Notes under the pieces: generated by a model
Databases searched by the model: none
What the model was told of the DNA's origin: nothing
What the model saw: only the letters and a program-made list of their open reading frames with translations
Made by a program: the position numbers and the translations under genes
In this document: positions 25,298 through 35,403 of the stretch, in pieces
Numbering within the stretch: position 1 is the stretch's first letter
Layout: each line of letters opens with the position of its first letter
Assembly: GCA_003167215.1 (NCBI GenBank)
Contig: PMTV01000014.1
Location: forward strand, 357,238 to 421,237
Source of the DNA: Acidobacteriota bacterium
GTDB taxonomy: Bacteria > Acidobacteriota > Terriglobia > Acidiferrales > UBA7541
Direction of reading: 5' to 3'
DNA: 64,000 nucleotides

Positions 25298-26809
25298 TCA
25301 TTGGCGGAAAACTACCTGTAATCCCTCGCGCCACTTTTCGTTTAGACCAACACGCGTGATTTGAATTTCTGGCGCAAAATATTTTAAGAGTGTCTCCGCC
25401 GAGGGATGAAAGCGCAGCCCCGGAGCAACCAGCCATATCAGCGGCGGTTTCGGATCAAGTTCGACGCCCACAAAATACCCGTTGCGTTGAAAATTGCCTT
25501 CGCGTTGGTGGCGCCGCACTCGTAGCCAATAATCGACCGCCTGTATTGGTAATTGAATATCTTCCGACGCTTTCAATTCAATGACGACCAAACGGCCACG
25601 CAGCGTAACCCCAAGCAAGTCAATTACGCCTCGATCGCCCGCTGCAAGAGCAGGAACCTGCGAATAGAGGTGTCGCGGATAGAGTTGCGCGTCCAGTTTC
25701 GTTGGATCTTCAAGTATCAGCGTTTCCAGCCAGCGCTCCGGCGCACGTCGATACAGAGGATGATTCATCTCCTCAGCCTCGGATCTGCGGCGCAGTTCCA
25801 GATCACGCAGCAGTCGTGTGAGCGCGGGTTCAGTTCCACGGGATAAAGGTTGCTGCACGTCTCCTAGTCCAAACAAGACACCCTGCTCGGTCCAACGAGC
25901 GAATTCCAGCCCGCGGAAACAGACTGCAGTTTCGCCCGTTCCCGCGGCGACGCGGGTCTCGATTGGCAACGCAGTATTTGCCGAGAGGGAGCGAATGAGT
26001 GCGACGCTTTCTCGCGCCGCACCAAGGGCCATTTCAATCTCGCGTCGGGGAATAAGCCGGCTCTCCACATTTCCAGCATCCTTAGGGTCAACCTTTTGCA
26101 TCGGTCCATCAGGTTTGCGCCACTCGTAAGTCTCCGTCCGAGCCGCGGGCGAAAGCGCCAACAAACGCTCGCGAAGCGGACGGCTGGTACCTTCCGGCAC
26201 GAACAACCGCAAGCCCCCAACTGCGCGACGATCTGCGTGCGAGCGCGTCCAATCGAGCCACAAAATTCCGAATGCGAGAATCCCCTCGATAACTGCAGCG
26301 CTTTCATTTGGAGATACCGCCAGAAATGCCCAACCCTGGGAACCTTCATGCATATGCCCGCGAACATATAGTTCAGAAAAAGTATGCTCGAGGTCTTTTG
26401 CAGCGCTGAGCGATTCAACTGTGGCATCAGGAAAACTTTCGGAGAGTATGCGCCGAAGGCGCGAGCGGAATTGTTCTCGAGTAATACGTCCGGCAGAGCG
26501 CGGCGAATCAGCTCGTAAAAACTCAAGTCGGCCCGGTTTGGCATTCCCGAACCGCTGCACTTCCAGAAGGATGCGATTCTCACTGCGCTCTTTCACGCGC
26601 AACACGCGGCGCGTCAGATTCCGCTGATCCGACCACAAGTGAACCAGTGCCGCCTTGCCTTCGCGCCGCACCTCGTAGTGCAACGCAGCGAGTTCGTCCA
26701 GCCATTCGCCGTCCTCGCGAACTTCCACGCTGACCGACGCTGCCATCTCTCCTAAAGCGCGGTCGAGCTCGGCCCAGTCATCCGCGAACGCGTTCGAGGA
26801 CATCACCAC
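25298..26809 (-). CDS. large uncharacterised protein with a C-terminal PD-(D/E)XK-like nuclease signature
   Basis: A 503-residue soluble protein. Residues 385-440 fit the core of a PD-(D/E)XK nuclease: Asp397 in GDRGVIDLLGVTL, then Glu411-x-Lys413 in RLVVIELKASED, and a following helix containing a Gln (LPIQAVDYW). This pattern is typical of NucS-like and restriction-type nucleases. The N-terminal 350 residues have alternating strands and helices and no family I recognise. It is the last gene of the queA-phosphoesterase-anchored-protein series, 39 bases after its neighbour. A nuclease role is inference from the three-residue pattern, not from overall similarity. Confidence 0.7.
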   Translation of the reverse strand: MVMSSNAFADDWAELDRALGEMAASVSVEVREDGEWLDELAALHYEVRREGKAALVHLWSDQRNLTRRVLRVKERSENRILLEVQRFGNAKPGRLEFLRADSPRSAGRITREQFRSRLRRILSESFPDATVESLSAAKDLEHTFSELYVRGHMHEGSQGWAFLAVSPNESAAVIEGILAFGILWLDWTRSHADRRAVGGLRLFVPEGTSRPLRERLLALSPAARTETYEWRKPDGPMQKVDPKDAGNVESRLIPRREIEMALGAARESVALIRSLSANTALPIETRVAAGTGETAVCFRGLEFARWTEQGVLFGLGDVQQPLSRGTEPALTRLLRDLELRRRSEAEEMNHPLYRRAPERWLETLILEDPTKLDAQLYPRHLYSQVPALAAGDRGVIDLLGVTLRGRLVVIELKASEDIQLPIQAVDYWLRVRRHQREGNFQRNGYFVGVELDPKPPLIWLVAPGLRFHPSAETLLKYFAPEIQITRVGLNEKWREGLQVVFRQ

Positions 26810-26848
26810 TTCTCTTAGGCGCGAGAATACGAAACCAAAATCGCGCGC

Positions 26849-27340
26849 TTATTCCAAAATCAGGCCGGTGACACGAATCGTGGGATTTTGTTTGTCCCAT
26901 TGCGCGGGAAGATGCTCCATCTGGATCTGGAAATCGCGATGCTGTCCGGCATCCAGTGTGGCGCCGCGCCGGTCCACCAGTTGATTCGTATCGCGCAGAA
27001 TTACTTGTTGGAAAGGGTCATGGAATTCCACGGTCACCTCCATCGCGCGTACTTTCTGCGGCCCGTCGTTGGACATTGTTCCTGCCACGTACGTAAAATC
27101 CTGATTCAAAAAATTGGCGGCGTGCGCCAGACGAATGTCCAGAAAATGAACGTTCTGCGCATACGCTTGTTCGCCGGCGCCGAATGGAAGTTTTACAACC
27201 GTCGCGGAATCGTGAGAACGCATCACCCGCGTCAAAACAAGAAAGCCGCCGAAAAGCAGAAGCACAATTGCCGCTCCAGCCGCAAAAGCGATTGGAAACT
27301 GGCTTCTTTCCTTGCTGTACGAGCTTTCTCCGGGCTCCAT
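26849..27340 (-). CDS. membrane-anchored protein with an extracytoplasmic beta domain
   Basis: A 163-residue protein with a single N-terminal transmembrane helix (about residues 16-38, FAAGAAIVLLLFGGFLVL). The extracytoplasmic part reads like an FxLYD/DUF2393-type beta sandwich: the strand FTYVAGTMSNDGPQKVRAMEVTVEFHD, then LDAGQHRDFQIQMEHLP. Such domains are thought to be structural, and no function is established. It lies between the phosphoesterase (15 bases upstream) and the nuclease-like gene, so co-expression is likely. Confidence 0.65.
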   Translation of the reverse strand: MEPGESSYSKERSQFPIAFAAGAAIVLLLFGGFLVLTRVMRSHDSATVVKLPFGAGEQAYAQNVHFLDIRLAHAANFLNQDFTYVAGTMSNDGPQKVRAMEVTVEFHDPFQQVILRDTNQLVDRRGATLDAGQHRDFQIQMEHLPAQWDKQNPTIRVTGLILE

Positions 27341-27355
27341 CGGTTTCTTGTTGCC

Positions 27356-28099
27356 TTAGCGGCCGAATGCAAGCCTTCGTACCAGCGGGTCTGGTAGCCC
27401 AGCCGCTGTCATGCGTGCTTGCACCGCTTCTATGTCGTAGGGAACGCGCCAAAACTCAACAGTATTGTTGGCGATATCCGCAATCGCGAATGCAGCGCGT
27501 GCGTCACCGTCGCGCGGTTGCCCCACAGAACCGGGGTTTAGCAGGTAGGTTGTGCCCGGCTCAATGACCAGAGTTGAAGATAAAGACTCTGCCGCTGGCT
27601 TGAAGTGCAGCACCCCCACCTTATTGTCACGCAGGGTGAATCCTCCCTGCAGATGTGTGTGCCCGAAAAAAGTAATCGGCGAAGGAGCGTCCAGTAAGCC
27701 TTCCAGAGCCTGCGCGGGCGCGAAAACATATTCATCCTCGTCGCGAAATGCTCCGTGAACCAGTGAAAATCCTTCCACCGTTGCCGGGCCGATAGGCAGT
27801 TCTTCAAGCCACTTGCGATTCTCGGGCCGCAACTGGTCCCTAGTCCAAAGCGCGACGTTCCGCGCTACCGGATTGAAGTCATCCGCGTTCGCGATGCCGC
27901 TGCCCGCCTTGTCGTGATTGCCGCGAATCGCAAGAGCGCCGAGCTTACGGATGGAGTCGATCACTTCGTTCGGGTCCGGGCCATACCCCACAACATCACC
28001 CAAACACAGAACCTTGTCCCAGCGGCCCTTCGCAGCCTCTAGGGCAGCGTCCAGCGCCGTTACATTGGCATGGATGTCACTTAGGATTAAATACCGCAT
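27356..28099 (-). CDS. metallophosphoesterase (YfcE/ApaH-like)
   Basis: Calcineurin-like phosphoesterase of 247 residues. The metal-binding motifs occur in order: SDIHAN near the N-terminus, LGDVVGYGPDP, GNHD, and GHTHLQGGF. The family hydrolyses small phosphodiesters or monoesters with two metal ions, and the physiological substrate is not predictable. The short protein without signal peptide or extra domains points to a cytosolic enzyme. The ATG start is immediately before YLILSDIHAN, as in homologs. Confidence 0.9.
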   Translation of the reverse strand: MRYLILSDIHANVTALDAALEAAKGRWDKVLCLGDVVGYGPDPNEVIDSIRKLGALAIRGNHDKAGSGIANADDFNPVARNVALWTRDQLRPENRKWLEELPIGPATVEGFSLVHGAFRDEDEYVFAPAQALEGLLDAPSPITFFGHTHLQGGFTLRDNKVGVLHFKPAAESLSSTLVIEPGTTYLLNPGSVGQPRDGDARAAFAIADIANNTVEFWRVPYDIEAVQARMTAAGLPDPLVRRLAFGR

Positions 28100-28207
28100 T
28101 CACCCGCTCCCATCGGCAGGAAGCGGATTATAGACGAACCCGGCCCGCGTTGCACGAAACTCAATAGGGAAAAAGGGCTTCGTCAGGTCCTCCGGAAACC
28201 CGCCAGC

Positions 28208-29299
28208 TCACCGAATCAACATGCAGTCACCGTAACTGTAGAACCGATAGCCCGCTCTTACCGCATGACCATACGCCCGCAAAATGTTCTCGCGTCCCAC
28301 CAGAGTTGCCACCAGCGCCAACAAGCTTGACCGCGGTAGGTGAAAATTTGTCAGTAGCTGATCCACAATGCGAATTGGCTTCCCCGGGTAGATAAAAATA
28401 CCGGCTTGCGCGGTCCCGGACGTAACAAACTCTCCTCGCCGTGAGGATTTCTCAGCCGCGTCTTCGAGTGCACGAACCACCGTCGTGCCGATAGCCAGTA
28501 CCGGCCGGCCTTTGCTCTTCGCATTCGCAATAGCTTGCGCGGCGCCTTCGGATATCTCGTAGGTTTCTTCGTGAATCTTATGATCCTCAAGCCGCTCCGT
28601 TCGCACCGGCTCAAACGTTCCTAGCCCGACATCGAGTGTTATCTCCGCAATCTCGACTCCGCGCTCTCGCACGCGTTTCAGAATTTCAGGCGTGAAGTGA
28701 AGCCCTGCAGTTGGCGCGGCCACCGCGCTTCCCTGTCGCGCGTAAACCGTCTGGTACCGCTCCCGGTCCAGAGGTTCATCCGCGCGCTTGATGTATGGCG
28801 GCAGCGGGATGTGGCCGAGTCGAGCAAGCGCTTCATGAAAACCCGTCCGCGAAGTGAATCGCATTAGCCGCAGGCCATACCCGCCCCGGCCTTCCACCTG
28901 CGCTTCCAACTCGCCTTCGCCGAAAATGATGCGCTCTCCGACGGGGATCTTTCTTCCCGGCCGCACAAGCGTCTCCCAAAGGTCCGGTTCGAGTTCGCGC
29001 ACTAGCAGGACTTCAATCGAAGTTGTCAGATGCTCGTCGCGGGCCGCACTGTTCTGCCCGGGTTTCTCAGAACGAATACCCACACGCCGTCCAAAAAGCC
29101 GGGCCGGCAGCACTCTTGCATTATTGAGAACGATGAGTTCATCGCCGCGCAGCGTTTCCGGGAAGTCATGAAACCGGCTGTCCTGCAGTGTGTCCGATGC
29201 CCTGTCAATCACGAGCATTCGCGACGCGTCGCGCTCCTCCAGGGGATGCTGCGCAATTAATTCCGGCGGTAATTCAAAGTCAAATTCACTCAGTTCCAT
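28208..29299 (-). CDS. queA: S-adenosylmethionine:tRNA ribosyltransferase-isomerase QueA
   Basis: Adds the cyclopentenediol ring precursor from S-adenosylmethionine to 7-aminomethyl-7-deazaguanine in tRNA, making epoxyqueuosine. The 363 residues begin with the typical FDFELPPELIAQHPLEERDASRML. Later blocks are LNNARVLPARLFGRR, TAGLHFTPEIL, GLGTFEPVR and TNFHLPRSSLLALVAT. It starts divergently from the methyltransferase gene and leads the minus-strand group that ends with the nuclease-like protein. No tgt or other queuosine gene is in the window. Confidence 0.96.
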   Translation of the reverse strand: MELSEFDFELPPELIAQHPLEERDASRMLVIDRASDTLQDSRFHDFPETLRGDELIVLNNARVLPARLFGRRVGIRSEKPGQNSAARDEHLTTSIEVLLVRELEPDLWETLVRPGRKIPVGERIIFGEGELEAQVEGRGGYGLRLMRFTSRTGFHEALARLGHIPLPPYIKRADEPLDRERYQTVYARQGSAVAAPTAGLHFTPEILKRVRERGVEIAEITLDVGLGTFEPVRTERLEDHKIHEETYEISEGAAQAIANAKSKGRPVLAIGTTVVRALEDAAEKSSRRGEFVTSGTAQAGIFIYPGKPIRIVDQLLTNFHLPRSSLLALVATLVGRENILRAYGHAVRAGYRFYSYGDCMLIR

Positions 29300-29383
29300 C
29301 GGCGTCGCGATCCCTGCGCTCCCGTTCTAAGTATGCTGTACCATCATAGCGATTATCTGGCGCGTTCAGCGCCCAAGGCGGAA

Positions 29384-30550
29384 ATGGTGGCGGAGGCGTC
29401 CGTTGTTATCACTTCCCGGGGTTCCGAGCGCCTGCGCGGCGGCCATCCCTGGGTTTATCGCAGCGATGTCCGCAGCGCGCTCGCTGAAGCCGGCTCCATC
29501 GTCCGCCTAACGGATGAACGCGGCCGCTACCAAGGTCGCGCATTTTACAGCGACAAATCTCAGATTGCCGTCCGGCTGCTTACCCGTGAAGATGTTCCGG
29601 TCGACCGCGCCTTCCTCACCGAGCGGATCCGCCGCGCCGCAGCCTATCGTAAAATTGTTGTCGAGAACACAGAAACATATCGCCTTATTTACGGCGAAGC
29701 GGACCTATTGCCTTCTCTGATTGTGGATTGCTACGGCGATTACTTCGTGGTCCAAACGCTGAGCCAGTCCACCGAGCGGATCAAAAACCTCATTTGCGAA
29801 ATCCTGGTCGAATTGTTCTCCCCCAAGGGCATCCTTGAGCGGAACGACCCTAAGGTGCGCCTTCTTGAGGGCCTCGAACAACGCGTCGACGTTCTCTACG
29901 GCGAAATTCCGGATGAAATCGTGGCAAAAGAAAACGGAATCGCCTTCGTTTACGATCTTCGCCATGGTCAAAAGACCGGATCTTTTCTCGATCAGCGGGA
30001 AAATCACTGGGCTGCTCGGCGATACGCTTCTGGCGAAGTCCTCGATTGCTTCAGCTATCAGGGTGGATTTTCTCTCACCGTCGCCGACCATTGCGACCAC
30101 GTCGAAGGCGTCGATATGGCTCCGGCAGCCGTGCAGGCCGCGCGTCGGAATCAGAAGCTGAATGCGATTTCAAATGTCACCTTTCGCGAAGCAAACACAT
30201 TTGACCTGCTCAAAGAATATGATGAGGTGGGCCGGCGCTTCGATATGGTTGTGCTCGATCCGCCCGCTTTCGCTAAGAACCGCGATAGCATCCCGGCCGC
30301 GCAACGCGGATATAAGGAAATCAATCTCCGGGCGATGAAGATCATCAAGCCGGGCGGGTATCTGATCACGTGCTCCTGCTCTTACCACGTTTCCGAGGCT
30401 TCCTTCCTCCAGATCCTCGCCGAGGCTGCCAACGATGCCCGCAAAGTGATCGCGGTGGCGGAGCGCCGCACCCAATCTCAAGATCACCCGATTTTACTGG
30501 CAATGCCCGAGACGCATTATCTTAAGTGCCTTATTTTGCGCGTCTTATGA
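29384..30550 (+). CDS. class I rRNA methyltransferase, RlmI-like (PUA plus methylase)
   Basis: Predicted 23S rRNA cytosine-5 methyltransferase with 388 residues. The N-terminal PUA domain includes RLRGGHPWVYRSD. A linker domain contains GEADLLPSLIVDCYGDYFVVQ. The Rossmann methylase has VLDCFSYQGGFSL for SAM and VVLDPPAFAKN as the catalytic loop, then LITCSCSYHV with the conserved cysteines. The ATG at 29384 follows GGCGGAA and aligns with RlmI; an in-frame ATG at 29333 adds 17 residues not expected in the family. Confidence 0.9.
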   Translation: MVAEASVVITSRGSERLRGGHPWVYRSDVRSALAEAGSIVRLTDERGRYQGRAFYSDKSQIAVRLLTREDVPVDRAFLTERIRRAAAYRKIVVENTETYRLIYGEADLLPSLIVDCYGDYFVVQTLSQSTERIKNLICEILVELFSPKGILERNDPKVRLLEGLEQRVDVLYGEIPDEIVAKENGIAFVYDLRHGQKTGSFLDQRENHWAARRYASGEVLDCFSYQGGFSLTVADHCDHVEGVDMAPAAVQAARRNQKLNAISNVTFREANTFDLLKEYDEVGRRFDMVVLDPPAFAKNRDSIPAAQRGYKEINLRAMKIIKPGGYLITCSCSYHVSEASFLQILAEAANDARKVIAVAERRTQSQDHPILLAMPETHYLKCLILRVL

Positions 30551-30593
30551 TGTTAGGCCCAACAGCATACCCTTTCATAAATGCGATATGTAC

Positions 30594-30622
30594 TTGACAA
30601 TGAAACGCGCATATTTTATCAT
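30594..30622 (+). promoter_or_regulatory. strong sigma70-type promoter of clpB
   Basis: TTGACA (30594-30599), a 17-base spacer and TATCAT (30617-30622). The 207-base gap before clpB holds no CIRCE or HspR-type inverted repeat. The implied leader is about 130 bases. Confidence 0.65.
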
Positions 30623-30757
30623 GCTGCTTCACTAATAAATGTCATGCTGCCATTGCTGGAGCCATGTGCTTACACTTGAACGGAACCCAATAAATACGAG
30701 AGCCGTGGTATCTTCGGCCTACTATCTGTCTCAGTTGGAAAGTGAGAAAATCTCTTT

Positions 30758-33370
30758 ATGCCGCGTCTCGACAAACTAACGATCAAAGCCCAGGAAGCGC
30801 TACAAGCGGCCCAAGAGATGGGCGCGCGCTCCGGCCAGCAGCAGATTGAGCCTTTGCACTTGCTATGGGCTCTAATTGCGCAAGCTGAAGGCGTCGTGTC
30901 TCCTTTGCTCGAAAAGCTTGGTGTATCGCCAACCAAGCTTTCAAGCGATGTAGAGGCTCAGATCGGGCGTCTGCCTAAGGTTTCGGATTTGTCGCAGCAG
31001 TATTTGAGTCCGGCGACCAACAAAGTTCTCGAGCGCGCTTTCGACGAAGCTCAGCGCCTCAAAGACGAATACGTCTCCACGGAACACATTCTGCTCGCCA
31101 TCGCCGCAGATTCTCGCGATCCCGCTGGACAACTGCTGGCGCGTCAAGGCGTGACCCACGATGCGATATTGCAAGCGATGGCCACAATCCGCGGCAGCCA
31201 TCGCGTCACCTCCCAAAATCCCGAATCAACTTACCGAGCGCTTGAGCAGTATGCTCGCGATCTCACCGACCTTGCCCGGCGAGGCAAGCTGGATCCGGTC
31301 ATCGGCCGTGATGAAGAGATTCGTCGCGTGATGCAGATTCTCGCGCGCCGCACGAAAAACAACCCAGTCCTGATCGGCGAACCCGGTGTCGGTAAAACCG
31401 CCATCGTCGAAGGGTTGGCGCAACGAATTATCTCCGGCGACGTGCCCGAAGTCTTAAAGCCGAAGCGGATCGTATCGCTCGACCTTTCCGCGCTGATCGC
31501 AGGTGCGAAATATCGTGGCGAGTTCGAAGACCGCTTGAAAGCCGTCCTCAAGGAAGTCACTGAATCCGAAGGCCAAATTATTCTCTTCATCGATGAGCTG
31601 CACACACTCGTCGGCGCAGGCGCTGCCGAAGGCTCCATGGACGCTTCCAACATGCTCAAGCCCGCCCTGGCGCGCGGCGAGTTGCGCGCGATCGGTGCTA
31701 CCACGCTCAACGAATATCGCAAGTACATCGAAAAAGATCCCGCGCTTGAGCGGCGCTTCCAGCCGGTATATGTCGGTGAACCATCTGTGGAAGACACCAT
31801 CGCCATTTTGCGCGGTCTTAAAGAGCGCTACGAAGTTCACCACGGCGTGCGCATCAAGGATGCCGCGATCGTAGCCGCTGCCATGCTCTCCCAGCGCTAC
31901 ATCACGGACCGCTTCCTTCCCGATAAAGCCATCGACCTTGTTGACGAAGCCGCCGCAGGACTTCGCATGGAAATCGATTCGCTCCCCACAGAAATTGACG
32001 AAATCGAACGCCGCATCATGCAGCTTGAAATCGAGCGCCAAGCACTGCGCAAGGAATCGGACGCGCATTCGCGCGATCGCCTGAAACAAATTGATAAAGA
32101 ACTTGCCGGCTTGCGCGAGCAATCCAACGGCCTGAAAGCGCACTGGCAAACCGAGAAAGATGCCATCGGCCGCATCCGCAAACAAAAAGGCGAAATCGAG
32201 CAACTAAAGGCCGACGAACAGCGCTACGAACGTACCGGCGATCTTTCAAAAGTCGCGGAGATACGTTATGGCAAGCTCTCCGCGGCGGAAAAAGAACTGA
32301 AGGCCGCACAGGACCGCCTGGCCGATTTGCAGAAAGATCACCCGATGTTGAAAGAAGAAGTCGGCGAAGAAGAAATCGCAAAAATCGTCGCCAAGTGGAC
32401 CGGCATTCCGGTCGGCCGGCTTCTCGAGGGCGAAGTTCAGAAACTCGTCCACACGGAAGAACGCCTCCGCGACCGCGTCGTCGGCCAGGACGTAGCGTTA
32501 GCCAGCGTCGCTAACGCCATCCGCCGCAGCCGCTCGGGCTTAAGCGATCCAAACCGTCCCATCGGCTCATTCCTGTTCCTCGGCCCAACTGGAGTAGGCA
32601 AGACGGAACTCGCGCGCGCTCTCGCTGAATTTTTATTTGACGACGAGAAAGCCATCATCCGTCTCGACATGTCCGAATACATGGAGAAACATTCTGTCGC
32701 GCGCATGATCGGTGCGCCCCCAGGCTATGTAGGCTATGAAGAAGGTGGACAACTCACGGAACAAGTTCGCCGCCGCCCCTATTCCGTTGTTCTCCTCGAC
32801 GAAATTGAGAAGGCGCATCCCGACGTTTTCAACGTCTTACTCCAAATTCTTGACGACGGCCGTTTGACCGATGGCAAAGGCCGCGCGGTAGATTTTCGCA
32901 ACACCGTAATCATCATGACTTCCAACGTCGGCTCTTCGGCAATTTTCGAACTCGCCGAAAAAGATCCGAAGAAGGCGCGCGAACAGGCTATGGCCGCTCT
33001 GCGAGAACTTTTCCGTCCGGAGTTCCTGAATCGAATTGACGACATCGTGATGTTCCGCCCGCTGGGAAAAGATCAGATCGAGCGTATCGTCGAAATGCAA
33101 ATGCGCAATTTGACCAAACGTCTCGCCGAGCGCCAGCTGACCATTCAGCTGACACCGGCGGCTAAAGCCTTGCTCTTCCGCGAAGGCTACGACCCGGCCT
33201 ACGGCGCACGCCCCATGAAACGCGCCATCCAGCGCCTAATTCAAGATCCTCTGGCAATGAAACTCCTGGACGGCGAAATTCATCCCGGAGACCAGGTGCT
33301 CGTTGACGCAGATTCCAAGACTGGCGAAATGAAGATCACGCGTGGTGTTGTGAAAGCAGGCGCTGCCTAA
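30758..33370 (+). CDS. clpB: ATP-dependent disaggregase ClpB
   Basis: Hsp100 chaperone that threads aggregated proteins through its hexamer pore in cooperation with DnaK. The 870 residues contain the N-terminal Clp repeat domain, NBD1 with Walker [10 protein letters not shown] (near residue 210) and Walker [11 protein letters not shown], the long middle-domain coiled coil (about 410-530) that distinguishes ClpB from ClpA/C, NBD2 with GPTGVGKTE (near 612) and [10 protein letters not shown], and the D2-small domain. The pore loop KYRGEFEDR is intact. htpX follows after 29 bases, which makes a plausible stress operon. Confidence 0.97.
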   Translation: MPRLDKLTIKAQEALQAAQEMGARSGQQQIEPLHLLWALIAQAEGVVSPLLEKLGVSPTKLSSDVEAQIGRLPKVSDLSQQYLSPATNKVLERAFDEAQRLKDEYVSTEHILLAIAADSRDPAGQLLARQGVTHDAILQAMATIRGSHRVTSQNPESTYRALEQYARDLTDLARRGKLDPVIGRDEEIRRVMQILARRTKNNPVLIGEPGVGKTAIVEGLAQRIISGDVPEVLKPKRIVSLDLSALIAGAKYRGEFEDRLKAVLKEVTESEGQIILFIDELHTLVGAGAAEGSMDASNMLKPALARGELRAIGATTLNEYRKYIEKDPALERRFQPVYVGEPSVEDTIAILRGLKERYEVHHGVRIKDAAIVAAAMLSQRYITDRFLPDKAIDLVDEAAAGLRMEIDSLPTEIDEIERRIMQLEIERQALRKESDAHSRDRLKQIDKELAGLREQSNGLKAHWQTEKDAIGRIRKQKGEIEQLKADEQRYERTGDLSKVAEIRYGKLSAAEKELKAAQDRLADLQKDHPMLKEEVGEEEIAKIVAKWTGIPVGRLLEGEVQKLVHTEERLRDRVVGQDVALASVANAIRRSRSGLSDPNRPIGSFLFLGPTGVGKTELARALAEFLFDDEKAIIRLDMSEYMEKHSVARMIGAPPGYVGYEEGGQLTEQVRRRPYSVVLLDEIEKAHPDVFNVLLQILDDGRLTDGKGRAVDFRNTVIIMTSNVGSSAIFELAEKDPKKAREQAMAALRELFRPEFLNRIDDIVMFRPLGKDQIERIVEMQMRNLTKRLAERQLTIQLTPAAKALLFREGYDPAYGARPMKRAIQRLIQDPLAMKLLDGEIHPGDQVLVDADSKTGEMKITRGVVKAGAA

Positions 33371-33399
33371 ACTGAAATGCGGCGCAAAGGCTGAATTCC

Positions 33400-34254
33400 A
33401 TGAAAACTCTAAAGACTACATTCCTTCTTACGGCCTTGACCCTACTGCTGCTTTTCATCGGCGCGTCATTCGGTGGCGAGCGCGGCATCACGATAGCTCT
33501 CGTCGTCGCTGTCCTGATGAACGGCACCGCCTATTTCTTTTCCGATAAAATCGCCCTCGCCTCCAGCGGCGCGAAGCCGATCAGCAGAGAAGAGGCGCCG
33601 CGTCTCTACGCCGTCATGGAGCGCCTCGCCGCGAAAGCGAATTTGCCCATGCCAAAGTTGTATCTGATTCCGCAGCCGGCCCCCAACGCATTCGCTACCG
33701 GCCGCAACCCAAGTCACGCTTCGGTTGCCGTCACCCAGGGCCTGCTCGAACTCATGAATGACGACGAACTGGAAGGCGTCATCGCTCACGAACTATCGCA
33801 CGTCCGCAATTACGACATCCTCACCTCTTCCATCGCCGCTACGCTTGCCGGCGCGATTATGTGGATTGGCCACATGGGCCGTTGGGGACTAATCTTGGGC
33901 GGATGGGGCGGACGCGACAGCAATCGCGAAGGCGGAGGGATCACTGCGCTCCTAATGCTCATTCTCGCGCCCGTCGCCGCTCTATTGCTCCAACTCGGAA
34001 TTTCTCGCCAGCGCGAATATCAGGCCGACGCTTCCGGCGTGAAGATGATCGGGCAGCAGTACGGTCTAATCAGTGCCCTCGAAAAGCTAGGCGCTTACAA
34101 TCAGAGAATCCCGTCGAACATTCCACCATCAACCGCAGCGCTCTGTATCGTCGCGCCGCTCGCGCCCAGGCAATTCCTTTCGGGGCTTTTCAGCACACAC
34201 CCGCCGCTTGCGGACCGCATCGCCGAGTTGCGGAACATGACGATCACCCGCTAG
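33400..34254 (+). CDS. htpX: zinc metalloprotease HtpX
   Basis: Membrane-bound M48 endopeptidase that degrades misfolded membrane proteins. The 284 residues carry two N-terminal helices (TTFLLTALTLLLLFIG and a following segment). The zinc site is HELSH (His130, Glu131, His134), with the third ligand in the REYQADASG motif. Two more hydrophobic segments lie between these. The start overlaps no other gene; it lies 29 bases after clpB, consistent with a shared stress-induced transcript. The length and motif order match HtpX. Confidence 0.94.
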   Translation: MKTLKTTFLLTALTLLLLFIGASFGGERGITIALVVAVLMNGTAYFFSDKIALASSGAKPISREEAPRLYAVMERLAAKANLPMPKLYLIPQPAPNAFATGRNPSHASVAVTQGLLELMNDDELEGVIAHELSHVRNYDILTSSIAATLAGAIMWIGHMGRWGLILGGWGGRDSNREGGGITALLMLILAPVAALLLQLGISRQREYQADASGVKMIGQQYGLISALEKLGAYNQRIPSNIPPSTAALCIVAPLAPRQFLSGLFSTHPPLADRIAELRNMTITR

Positions 34255-34391
34255 GCGATCGCGCTGCGCCGTCGTATCAGGAGAAAACGAATAGAAAGTA
34301 TTCGCGTAGCGCCACGAATTCTCCACCACGCAGAAATATTTAAAATGACGTAAAAATTGCAGGTACTTACGTCGCCCGACGCTCTCAGTTC

Positions 34392-34419
34392 TTGCCTTGA
34401 TGCGAGTCAAGTCTATATA
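34392..34419 (+). promoter_or_regulatory. candidate promoter of the coiled-coil membrane protein gene
   Basis: TTGCCT (34392-34397), a 16-base spacer and TATATA (34414-34419) in an AT-rich patch. It lies in the gap after htpX, about 95 bases before the next start. Confidence 0.45.
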
Positions 34420-34513
34420 TATCAGTCGCTTAAACAGCTCGCTGAGCGTGTGCCACTTTGGTTCTGCGCTTGCTCCTACCGAGTCTGCACGTGGATTCAC
34501 ACAGGAGAAAGCA

Positions 34514-35362
34514 ATGAGCGAGCAAAGGCAAGATTTCATTACAGAGGACGCCTCCGCACCCCGGTGGGTCGGCATCGTAGTCGTCGCTCTGGCCGTGGTA
34601 TCTCTGGTGGCGCTAGGCGCAGGCTGGACCGCCTCCACGCGCTCGAAAGACCTCGAGCAAAATTTAGCCACCCAGAGCGAACAGTTTAAGAAAAACGAAG
34701 AGGTTCTCGATCAGCGTTTGGCCAAGGCTGAGGACACCAACGCGCAGCTTCAGGGCGAGCTCAGCGTCGTGACCGACAAAATGAAATTGACCGAAGGCGA
34801 ACTTGGCAAGGCCCGCCTCCAAGCCAAGAAGATCAAGGATGAAGACGCGAAAGAGTTGTCGGATCTGCAGAATCAGACCAGCGCCCAATTGGCCACCAAG
34901 GCCAGCGTGGACGATGTCAACAAGCTCGGCACGGACGTCAATGGCGTGCGATCTGACCTCGACAACGAAAAGAACAGCCTTCAAATGACTCGCGGCGAAT
35001 TTGGCACCCTGATCGCGAAGAATCACGACGAAGTGGAAGAACTACGCCGCCTCGGTGAACGCGATTATTACGAGTTCAGCATCGAAAAGAAAAACGATCG
35101 CGAAAAAGTCGGCAATTTGATGGTTGAACTCCACGGGACCAATATCAAGAAGAGCCAATACACCGTGACTATCTTTGTTGACGACCAACGCCACGAAAAG
35201 AAGGGACTCTCGGCTAACGAGCCGCTCTATTTCTTCGAAAATGGCGCGCGCGCTCCGCTTGAGTTTGTCGTGAACCAAGTGGGCAAAGACAAGATCACGG
35301 GATACTTGAGCGTTCCGAAAGTTTCACAGGCACACGCGCAAGCAGTTTCCGGCGGTAACTAA
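34514..35362 (+). CDS. single-pass membrane protein with a periplasmic coiled coil
   Basis: A 282-residue protein starting at ATG 34514, with GGAG 8 bases upstream. A transmembrane helix (about 20-42, VGIVVVALAVVSLVALGAGW) is followed by about 130 residues of heptad-rich coiled coil (for example DLEQNLATQSEQFKKNEEVLD). The C-terminal domain of strands (YYEFSIEKKNDREKVGNLMVELH ... QYTVTIFVDDQRHEKKG) is predicted to be extracytoplasmic. I do not recognise a named family, though the design is that of an envelope spacer or scaffold. A longer frame to 34397 would start before the promoter and is rejected. A strong terminator follows. Confidence 0.7.
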   Translation: MSEQRQDFITEDASAPRWVGIVVVALAVVSLVALGAGWTASTRSKDLEQNLATQSEQFKKNEEVLDQRLAKAEDTNAQLQGELSVVTDKMKLTEGELGKARLQAKKIKDEDAKELSDLQNQTSAQLATKASVDDVNKLGTDVNGVRSDLDNEKNSLQMTRGEFGTLIAKNHDEVEELRRLGERDYYEFSIEKKNDREKVGNLMVELHGTNIKKSQYTVTIFVDDQRHEKKGLSANEPLYFFENGARAPLEFVVNQVGKDKITGYLSVPKVSQAHAQAVSGGN

Positions 35363-35403
35363 GGCAGCGAAACTCGCGCACGAGCGGGAGCGAGCGGTGC
35401 GAC

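Noticed and set aside
30551-30757. A CIRCE or HspR (HAIR) operator upstream of clpB
   Set aside because: Neither the TTAGCACTC dyad nor CTTGAGT-N7-ACTCAAG is present; only a sigma70-type promoter is seen.
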